Below are positions 41,280 to 52,700 of a stretch of 64,000 nt of DNA, in pieces; within the stretch, counting starts at the first letter, position 1; every line of letters begins with the position of its first letter. The position numbers and the translations under genes are program-made. This stretch comes from Triplophysa rosa (lineage: Eukaryota > Chordata > Actinopteri > Cypriniformes > Nemacheilidae), in NCBI RefSeq assembly GCF_024868665.1, contig NC_079898.1, positions 14,864,358-14,928,357 of the forward strand, read 5' to 3'. The notes beneath the pieces were generated by a model. The model was not told where the DNA came from. It did not search any database and worked only from the letters and a program-made list of their open reading frames with translations.

Positions 41280-43734
41280 CCTCGCTATAAAAACAAAACT
41301 GAATTCATCCTGTCTACTCCAAAAGCAAAAGACCCTATTTTAATGATTTTATAACTAAAGGGGAAAATATACGCTTCATTTGATTCCTTTCCTGAGTATT
41401 TAAAAACATCTAATTAAGCAAGCATCACTTTCATCCAAATAAATTGAAGTAATCACTCTCGAATGGAAACAACAAGGCAAAATGTAACTTTCAAACAACA
41501 AACTCTTATGTCCAGGTTTTTTACCTCGCACCAAACTATATTATTACAGTGCAATGAAAAATTCATGCATGACAGCACCCATTTTTAAGATCTGTGATGC
41601 TTCCTACTGTTTTAGTGATAAACATCTTGTTCCTTGAGCGAAAAACCTGCTTCTCAAGGTAAGCACCAAGATGAGGCAGCTTAAGAGAGAAAGCAAAGGA
41701 TATTTTTAGGTTTTTAATAAGGACTAGTTCAGTTTAATGAGAATAAGAACATTGATATGATTAAATCAGCATACTTGCATGATAAAAGTTTTAAAGAAAA
41801 ATCTTTAAAACAACTAGGTCTGTCAAATGATTAATCGTGATAATTGCATCCAGAATAAAAGTTTATTCTGTGCATAGTAATTTTGTATTTATAAAAACAT
41901 ACACATAAGCTACATGCATAACTTTATATAAAAAATATAAACATTTACATATAATTTAAATTATTGGTAAATATCAATAAATACATTTATGTGTTTATAA
42001 ATACAAAATTAATATGCACAGTACACAGACATATTATGTAAAGACAAACATTTATTCTGGATGCGAGTAATCCTTTGACAGCCCTAAAAATAACACATAA
42101 TTGTGAGAATTTTGCAAACATCTTCAATTTCTCTAGAGCATAAGCACCAATAAGGGGCATTCTCACAAAGCACCTTAATATAATCACAGAAAATGTGTCA
42201 AATACAGGATTTTAAGCAAACCTCATAACCAATACAACACCATTAGGATTGAGGGGTGAGATGAGAAAGTCTTTCATCTTCTTTAAGTCTCATGCTTATA
42301 ATCATTTCTGTCATTGAAGAGACTTATTACGTCAGAGGTCTTATTTTCAAAGTGTTGAATGTTTACTGCGCGAGCCGCTTCATCCATGATGGCGTTTGAG
42401 GCGCCCTTTCCATCAAAGTCTCTGTAATTCCCTCTGTTTGTTTAAATGTGAGAACATAGGCTTCAGCTCAACTTTGATTATGAATGGATCCTCATGTCTG
42501 ACACTCTGTTTGTTCAATACGGACACAATTAACTCAACATGATTACTGGGTGGTGACTGCGGCCAATTTTTTTAAACTGAACATGATGCAAGCCTTTGAA
42601 TCATAACTGGGAAGTTGCAGCTTGCATGTCTGGGGAACTACTGTATTTACACTTGAGGCAACAAACTCAACAATTGCACTCAGACACAGAGTCCAATCAT
42701 TCAGAATGTTTTAATATATCTATGTACTTTCTAAAGTTTATTAAACACAGTATAGAGAGAGGGAATCATTGGCGAGAAAGAAGAACAATGGAATCGAGAT
42801 AAGATGCTGGAGGCCGGATTTGAACCTGCATCTCTACATGAGCACCACAGCTCTGGCTTTGGTGTTTCGGAGATCCAAAGTTTTCAACATGTCTACCACT
42901 GGAACACTTAGCAAGTCCACTTAACAAACAAAAAGCTTTTAGTGCTATACTAGAGCTTAGCGTTCTCAGTATGTCAAAGAAATGCAGCAAGCGCAGACAT
43001 CTTCTCACTTTCAAAAAGGCTCACTTGTAACAGCACCTGATGGACGTCATCTTTATTAAAATGGTCTCTCAAAGCACACAGGGTTTTTCCTGCATAGAGA
43101 AATTGGAGGCGGCCGCCTCTGTCAAATGTCGTGCAGCCTCAGGCTCTCGCCAAAATTATGTTGTGAGTCCTCACAAGAAATGCTGCGTGCATTTAAAGGG
43201 AACCCGGTGTATAGAGAGATGTATGGCTTAATGCGTTGTATAGCCTTACACTACTAGCATTTGTCGTTAGAAACACAAAATATTTTCAGTTCTTAAAAAA
43301 ACCCCTAAGGGGCTGTGTCCACCGAGGCGCATTTACGCGGCTGAAAACGGCAGGAGCTTGGCTGAAAACACCCGCTGCAGGCACAGCGTTCTGCCCAAAG
43401 TTGAGCATTTTTCAACTCAGGGCGCTCGGTCGAACGCCGGCGCTGAGCGTGAAAAAAACACATAGCACCAGCGCAGAAAAAAACTGTCAGCTGATGGCTT
43501 TTTTTTAAAGCGTGGCATTTCCATAGGAAACAATTGAAAAAAACATGCCGGCCGCAGACGTTAACGCCTCGGTGGACACAGCCTCTAAATGTAATACTCT
43601 TTTTAACCTAAGGAGGCCGCCATGTTCTTTTTCGATGATGTAAACTGGTTGCACTCACAGCTAGGCAGCCAAACTAAACACCAACACACTAATCAGTTCT
43701 TCAGTAAATTTAAGGTTCTGTAGGATAATATATA

Positions 43735-43778
<44 letters not shown>

Positions 43779-46700
43779 AACAATGTTCACAGCAAGGAAG
43801 AAGGAGGAGGGAACCGGCGAACATTGAACAACAAAACTTTAATAAAATAAACAAAAAACAAAACGAAAGTAAAATGCCGGCCACTCCCTCACGGTCGACT
43901 GCCGGTCACACATAATAAAACATAACGTAAAGTCCAGGCCTGGTTCTCTCTCGTCCTTTACTGTTGTCGCTCCTCCTTTTATATAATGCTAAAAGAAGAA
44001 AGAAAATAAAGACGCTATTTGGTGTATTTTCCTACATTTTAATATTGTTTGTCAGAAACAACACAAACATGCATATTAATAACCAAAACCATTTCGAATT
44101 TATCATATACATGATGTTTTAACCATTATACAATGCATTTAATCCAGATTTTGACTTTTTGATGTTGATTTATCAACATTAGTAGCCTAACGTTATTGTC
44201 TTCTCTCCCTCGGTCATTAGCTGACGGGGGCTAATATTCACGTGTGCTCTAATACAGAATAAATAACCAAACCGCAAGCGTTATTATTGTGTTTATCAGT
44301 ATATTCTCATAATGTATAAAGTATACGATTATGGTGGATGCTGATGTCTTAAATGTCACAAAGGCGGTAGTTTAAAGCTATGATTTAATGCACGCTCACC
44401 TTGAACAGACGTCTAATACTGAACGCGTTCTTCTTTTATGGCTTGCAGGCTGGCTTGTGTCAAGAGGACATACCGCCACCTGCTGTCCCTGCGTGTTTGT
44501 ATATCTGATCTTATGGTTTACATGTCATATTTTACTATATGGAAAACGTGTGTGCTTCGCTGTTGCGAAGGAGAACAGGTTTAGGTCGCAACCATTTGAC
44601 ATCACGGATTCTGACGCAAAAAAATGGCGGCCAAGTAAAAATATTTTTTCAAAGTTTATGAATACTGTGACAGTTACACTGTTTTTTTATTTCACAATTA
44701 TAAAGTCAATTCCATTGTTCATATATTAAGCCATACATTGCTCTATACCCAGGGATCCTTTTAACAGACTGTCATTTGTAACTGCAGTTGCGACATTACG
44801 CCACAGCTGTTTCGTTATCAGCACACTGAGGCGCTAAAAGGAGTTGCAGAACAAGAGCTAGCTGTGTTTCACGGCTGTTTGTTTTGCATCAAAGTACGTT
44901 TAATTTCTTGAAATTTACTAAATTAACATGACGTACATCATTGTAATGTCTTTAGCTGTGCAGTTGGATCGTTGAATCAGCGTATACTGTACACAGCGAG
45001 TTCGCCAGTATGAACGCACATTGTGTTTAGAACGACTCAAACACGAATGACTCATTTGAACCGATTCATTTAAACTATTGAACTTTTCAGTCACTAGCGA
45101 ATGAGATCCTTGAATCATTTAAAATGAACCACAGAGAATGCAAGATGTGAATGAGCTTTGCTCATTTTGAAAGACTGGTTAATTCAGTTGGCTATTGTGG
45201 GCTGAAAAGTTAATTGAAATGATAAAAAGCTTTATTTGATAAAAAAACATTTCTGTTTGGTTGAATAAAAGTAATGTTTTATATAACTTAATAATTGTCA
45301 TTTTTATCTCATTTTATTACAATTTTTAATATGTCAAACTCAAAGTCACTTTGGTTAAGCCACTTAAAGGTACGGTAGGCCTACGTGTGTGTGTACAAGA
45401 TCAGGATGGCACCACCTCCGCCTCATTTTGAGCCAGGAAAAACCATGGCACACACACAAAAGTGCAAAAGTGAGCTACATCAGGCGATGCCCTCAACCAG
45501 ACATCCCTTAGTATAAACATTTTCAACTAGGCAATTGATTTCAGACAGTGTCTGTGGAAACGATTCAGAATGCCATAAGACTCGATCCTAGCCTGATTTA
45601 TAGAATCGAGGAAGATGAAGATTGACACATTTTCTTCTAGCGCCAGCTATCCAGAACGCCATCAAAAGGGAAATGTGCAGGCAGCATATGTTTTTATTAG
45701 CCGAGATGGATTAATGCACCGGCTAATACGGCTTCAATATACTGGGAGAATGGAGATTGTTGACTAGTAAAATCTGTTCTCTGCTTCGGACAGACGAGAG
45801 TTTACAAACAATAATTTAAATGACTTTCTCTGAGAACATTCTGCCAAACTAAAACCCATCCCACCAGCTGTCCAGCTGTCTGACAGAATCACACTGATGT
45901 CCTGCCTTAACGGATGGCATGTATCTGACAAATAGATATGTATATATTCTCTATGCCAGGCTGAAAAATTATTTGCCAAGCCGAGAAGAGCCTTTCTTAA
46001 TTTTGCATCAGCCATCCATTTCTGACAGTAAGCAGGCGAACAACATTTTTTTGTGTATTGCAGCAAAGAATTGCTCTCTATAAAACAGGCAAAAAGTCTA
46101 GAATCTCCAAAATCCGAGGAAATTTATGCAGACTACACGCCAGCATTAAATGAACAAAGCCCGTCTTTCCTCCACTTACCAGTGATCAACTGAACACAAC
46201 CGCTCCCCAGTTTCAATTAAAATGCCCAATTAAACGCAAGCTGGGCAGACTAATGTTGTTAAGTAATCTGAGTTCACAAAGCTGTCCGATTTATTATTGT
46301 TCTCTATATCCTGTGCACATTTTAATTTCTCCGGTTATAGCCGCAATTAAAATGCTGCTGCATTGTTTACCATGGCAGAAACTCTCATTTGAAGTTTGGG
46401 TATTAATGGAGTGAAAACGACAAACATTCAGCTATTACCTTTTCACAGAATGAACAAAATATTTAATATTTTTATATCTAACTTATTTATAGTGTTCTTT
46501 TATATATAATCTCAATTGAATAATGGGTAAACATTAAGCGATATAGTGTAGATCTATTCAAAAGCTTATTCTTCCCAAAGCATGATGAGGTGGTCATTAA
46601 AAGCTGTTTTTACAAATGTCTCACCAATATAATTTCAACTATAAGCCATACAGTATATCACAGGATAATAAGTAGGGGTGGGAATCGTTTGGTCCCTCAC

Positions 46701-49700
46701 GAATCGATTCGTATAGTGTCACGATTATATTTAGAATCGATTCTTGACGTAATAATTAGCATATTTAAGATGTCATCGCGTCACGTTTGCGCTCAGAGTC
46801 AGACTAGTGTTGGTACTTTGGCTTCTACTCTTAGAACTCTCACATATTGCATTTTAATGCAACGGAGTGCCTGTAAAGCCATTCTCGTTGACGTATTCTG
46901 CTGTCAGACATTAAAATAAGTACATAATGGTAATTAAATGTGACTCATTAGTGCTGTATGTTAAAGAGTAACTATTACAATGTCCTTAAAATTATATTTC
47001 ATGCAGTGTGTAATGTTGCTGTGTGTGAATGTAAGCAGTCTGCCAAGTTGTAAAGCCGAAAGTGAACGAATAACAAAGTTATTGGCTTGGGGAAAAAAAG
47101 GAGTCGACTCTGAATCACGCGAACGAGTCATCGGTCATTCTAATTTCAGCTCCGGGTCGGATTTGCGTCACTCCGTGTAATGCCCGCCTACATTCCATTT
47201 GCAAAACTGCACACGGTAGACCAATCACAGCAGACTGGACCATCTGACCAAGCAGATCAGAGTGGGCTGACAGAAAGGAGGGGATTAGACAGATGAATCG
47301 CCGAACGAATCATTTGAGAGTCAGTCAAGAAGTAAGGTAACAATAACTGCCTATTATTAGAAAATGAAAGTGTTTTACACAGAGTCTGTACGTAAACTTG
47401 TTGTTGGACACTCCATAAACCAAAGTAGGACCTTAAAAAAAATCACAAAATATTTCCTCTTTAAACGACAGTCACTTCCACGCATTGCCACATCGTATAA
47501 CAAAATCATCATACACATACATCAAAAGAGCGGACATTTTACCAATATTAGCGTATTAGTCCTGTGCCGAGCACCCATCGCGTCCGTCTGGCTAACAAAC
47601 TGTACATTTTACAGCATACCGGTCAACACTCCCGTTTTTCAATACTAAATTAAGATGATACCTTGCAGGAATACCATTCATGGATTCATGGCCCTGTGAG
47701 CTGCAGTCTCTTAGATTTACATTTGAGAATTTGACATGAAAATTAATTTTCATTAAATTAAAATGTTAGATATAAAGTAATTAAAAGATTTATAACAGAG
47801 GGATGGGATGCCCTATTTGCCCTGCACAACCAACCAGCCCCCCCAAACTCCACTATTTGTGAATCGATTCGAATCGCTAGCAGATTGAATCGATATTCAT
47901 TGTGAATCCATTTTTTCTCCCACCCCTAATAATTAGTTATGATCCTTCAGTCTGACGCGAGATGATCCACGAGTGCTGCTGATATATTATCACAACAGGA
48001 CGCTTTAATGTTTTGTTCCACCACAGCAACACAATATAATGACACTATGACAATTTATCGATTGTCCCAGCAGACGCAGGTAATCGCACTCTCTCTCTCT
48101 CTCTCTCTGGCTCTCACACACATCTTTTGTTACCTGAGTAACTTACAGAAACAGCCAAAGCCTTCAGTCATTCATTCTATTGTGATGTTTGCAATCACAG
48201 ATCCTGAATCCATGATTCAAGAAAATAGTTCCATACGTGAGAAGGTTTACGAAACACTCCTTAAGGAGAACCAATTTATTACATTGTGTTATGCTGTTAT
48301 TAGTGATACAAATATGTATTATACATAGTAGTATAAGTACTGTTGTTTTACTTCTATGCCGCTCTAAATAGCCTGTTAAAGTCCTTATTTTGTTTGACTA
48401 GAGGAGAACCTTGAGAAAGTGCTGTCAGATCACGTTGCATCAACTTTATATTTGTGAAAATATAAAAGTATGAATCTAAACGTTATAGGCAGACTAAACG
48501 CAAATTAAAGGGGTGATATGACACGGCTAAAACGCATATTATCGTTTGTTTTAGATGTAATGCAATGTGTATTTTCCACATACCATGCATGTTTGTATCT
48601 CCTCTTTGCTCCGCCTCTCTGAAAAGCTTATCGCTCTGAAAAGCGAGGTGTGCTATGATTGGCCAGTTAACCAGTGCATAGTGATTGGTCGAATACTGCA
48701 AGCGTGTGACTGAAATGTAACGCCTCTTACCATATTTGGAACATCAGGTTCCAAAACAATTGTACTGACAGGTACGCCCACCTTACTTGCGAATACATTT
48801 GGGCGGTCTTAATCAAATCATACCACGAACTGATGTAGATTTGTGGGGGTGTGGTTACACGAGGCGTTTCAGGCAGGTCTGGGTGAGCATTCGGTTTTAG
48901 ATAGAATGCATCTTTTGTTCAGACACTTTAATATTTGCAATTTTACGTGTCTAATACATGCATGGGCAACTTACAGTATAACACACCAAAGACACAGAAA
49001 AACACATATTCGCGCCATATGACCCCTTTAACACATTCGGTCTAGTGTGAACCAACACAGTGCAGCTACATCACTGCACTTATTTTGTAGCTGTCATGAC
49101 AATCAGCAAACATCTTGTTTTTTGTCACCTGCGCCTGAGAATCAACTCTCAGAATTTCTTAAGTTAATTCCCACAATTCCCGCGTAAATATATTTCCCAT
49201 TCAAATATACTGTATGTGCATCAATACTAAAAAGTCTTTAACGTTGGAAGACGACAACTGATATATTGGCCAACATACTTTTTTCTGAGCCTGGAACAAA
49301 AAGCAAAAGGTGGACAACTGCTTTTATTTAAAAACATTGACTGCAGAAAACAGGGTGACTTAGTTCTTTTTTTCCGAAAGTCATGTACCAAGCCTACTTT
49401 ACACTAGTTAAATATTCTTTAACTTTTCTGGTATGTTTATTTAATAAACAAATTAAAGATGTTCCCAGAAGTGTTCTCAATAGCCACAAATCTAACAGGT
49501 CTTCAGACAAAAAGCATTCAAACAGCAATCTGCGTCAAACAGTATGCTTTTGTTCATATAATTTACACATTCATAAATATCGACATACTGTACCTATCAA
49601 CAATGTTTTGATAATAGCAGTAAGTGAATGATCACGACAAATAGACAGTACTGTACTGGTATTTAACTGTAAGCAGTGTGCACCTGATGTGGTTCAATCA

Positions 49701-52700
49701 AAGGAAATGATTCATAATTTATCGGCTTTAATATATCGGCTTGATTTTATTATCTGGTCAATTCCGATAATATTAAAAATGACCGTTTATTGGCCGATAC
49801 TGATATGGCCAATAATACACAGTCCATCTCTAGTCAATTAATAAAAGTCTGTCAACGCACCTCCTCTGTTTTGTTTGCAGTTGTAAAGACCAGATCAGAC
49901 AAACTAATCTGTCGCTTCACTGATTTTTTTTATGGTTGTCCCAGACAAGCACACAAGCATAATGTCAAGCCCTGCCTTGAACATGCACAAAGGCACTAAC
50001 CAAAATATCATTTTAGACTTCAGTCAACTGCACATATTTCCTCTGCACATTTAACCAAACATACAAGTCTGCAATCTGAATTATTAATTGTATTTAAAAT
50101 ATGGCATTTGATAATCAGACAAAAATATTAATCTATTAAATGATTGGAATCTGTAAGAACCAGTACATTGAAATGTGTGCTTGTGCTGCTAAACAAAGAC
50201 AATAACGAGGCAGCAAAGCTAACACCCCACATCAAAGACCCTCATGTGCCGTCTGCTGGGAAACTCCTGACACACATTATATTTACATGAGTTATAAATA
50301 TGATGCAAGGAGAGAAACTCAACAGCATGAATACAATCCCGAGAAAATTTTTCTAAGGATGACAGCCTATCGCAAGAAAGCACATTTACTGCCATTTGGC
50401 AGGTCTGGAAAAAACTGAGACGCCTCCACTGAGAGTACAGCAATCTTGGCAGGAGCTCACAGAAAATTTGCTTTTGATTTCCTGACCCACAGCCGCCCCA
50501 TGACCTCCTCACTTTTCCAGCCGCCCTTTAATTTCAGTCTGAGGGTGGAAATGACCTGCGACTTCAGCATGCGTGCCATCAAGCGCTCCAAGCCCAGACT
50601 CTCCAAACCATCAGCTTTGACGCCCACTCTTCTACACACCTTAAAAAAAAACTCATCTCATGACAGCTAACATCTAGATCGCTTTACCTCTCCAGTCATC
50701 CAACATCATCTTAATGCACCTTCCCGTTTACTCAAACTGTGAGCTACAGATATATTTCTGTAACCCAGAATAACCCCCCCAAGAACCTCTAAAAACAAGG
50801 ACATCAGGGTAACCGCCCTCTCCTATGGAATGGAAATAAACAATACATTTCTCTCTGATGTCAGGATCCTTTGGAAGCCTCACCAAAGAGGCTCTTTATT
50901 GTTCTTATATTGCAATCTTATAGTGACTGTAAACAACTTTTTCAGAACCACTCGCTCTTCACAAATGAACACTGAACTGACACGTTATTTGTGTCTATCC
51001 AGGGCTCTAGACTGCGACCAAAATTATCATTTTTTGATAACGTGCGAGGTAAAATTCCACACAGTCGCATTGGTGTGAGTGCGTAATGTTTAGGTTGTTT
51101 TGGTATATAGCTGGCAAATGGATCCTTTTAAGTTAACCCTTTGATGCGCACAATCACACTGGTGTGATTATCATTAGATCATTCAGCGCTTTAGATGGCA
51201 CTGAGCCAGAGAGAGATGTACTCAGCGCTTGCCACATATTGCAACTATGCAGTACTTTCAACAACATGTTTATTTTAGGCTTCAGACATTTAAATACACG
51301 TGCGTACAAGCAGAAAATACATTTACACAGAGTTTGTATAATACACACTGATGTCTATAGAAGTGGCAATAATAATCCATTCAAATATAGTTTGACTATT
51401 ATTTTATACTACAGTATAAAAAAGGTGCGACCAAATTGTAAGTTGGTGCGACCAACTAAGAAAGTGAGTCACACCAGTGCGACACGTGGTAAAAAAATAG
51501 TCTAGAGCCCTGCTATCAGTCAGATCGCCAGTAAAATGTAATTGTAACGTAACAGATATACTAGGCATCAAAAGGGTCATGGAAAAACTGAAATGCATAA
51601 ACTGACTCAAAATAAAACTAAATGATGAGTTTGTTGAATGGAATGAGAGATTAAACTTAGACAGGCAAGTCTTCTGTACACTTTTTGTTTTTAAAACATG
51701 CACAAAATGAAACCTCATTAAACCACAAGTTCAAATGAAAAACCAGTTTGTCAGAGTAAACTGGTGTATGTGTAACAAAATGCTCTCAAAATATAAATTT
51801 CAGCCGATTGAAAGAGCCCCGAAGCCGAGAAGTATTATGTGGAACTGTCAATAACTTTGGATTCAAATAAGATACTTACTGCAAGTGCTTTAGACAGTCT
51901 TGTGCGGAAGTCATTAAGGACAATCGTGACAATCTCCTGGTGGGGAATATAGGCATTGCCAGCCAGCAAGTAGACTTTCCTTGACCGAACTAAATCCAGG
52001 GCATCCTGAAAGGGCACCTTTGGCACAGAAAAATAATAATCAGGACAGGTTGCTCGTTCTTAATAACAACAACAACTTTCCTTCTACTGCGCAGAGGTTT
52101 TAATAAAATGTCAGAAGGTATGGTTCAGACAGGCACTATCCATTGCCCAGATCTTTTCTGATAACTAGTAAATGTGATGTCTATCAACTTACTTTGTAGA
52201 AATCATGTTCTTCCACTGTGATTCCACTTAAACCATAACTGGAACTGATGAGCTTGTCTTTAAGGATTCTCTTCTCCTCTACACTAACCTGTATATTATA
52301 AATAAACATAAACATATGGAGTGTGTCAAACATACAGCAAAAAGACAAGGCATCACTAGAAAAAAGGTCAAAATAAAGATGAAATAAATAATTTGACATT
52401 TATTTGAGTGACTCTCGAGCCAAGTAACAACTTGACTCTTATGAGAAAATATTGCTGAAAGTAAAACACACAGACATAACAATGAGATATAATTTCAGTG
52501 TAGTACAACTGCCCCCTACAGGACGGTAGACAAAAATCACTATTTTAACCAAAGGAACCTGTACATTTCTGAAATGACAATGATTCATGCTGGGGAAATA
52601 ATCCAATAAGTGAAATCAAGGCTTTAGAAGTGCCAGGCACTGAACACATTTATTTCACTACCAAAGACAGTAAACAGGGCAGAAAGCATTGACAGCAGCA

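Larger units (their letters stand above)
43197..44760. mobile_element. TTAA-inserting transposon (Kolobok- or piggyBac-like), nested
   Basis: It is flanked by TTAA at 43193-43196 and 44761-44764, where family E copy A has a single TTAA. The ends AGGGAACCCGGTGTATAGAG and the complement of the right end (AAGGATCCCTGGGTATAGAG) match at about 16 of 20 bases, and the match continues into ATGTATGGCTTAAT. Both Kolobok and piggyBac use TTAA, and the purine start favours Kolobok. No full transposase was seen; non-autonomous. Confidence 0.88.
43079..45447. mobile_element. CAGGG-type DNA element, family E, copy B (interrupted)
   Basis: Starts CAGGGTTTTTCCTGC and ends GCCAGGAAAAACCATG, with a 5-bp target duplication GCACA (43074-43078 and 45448-45452). 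Apart from a 1564-base insert at 43197-44760 it is nearly identical to 18762-19566, differing by scattered substitutions and an 8-base deletion (TGGAGGCG) near 44810. Low divergence implies recent movement. Confidence 0.92.

Noticed and set aside
42795..42875. tRNA gene on the minus strand
   Set aside because: Only a B-box and partial T-stem are present; no 5' acceptor strand, A box or anticodon arm at proper spacing. Kept only as a doubtful SINE fragment.
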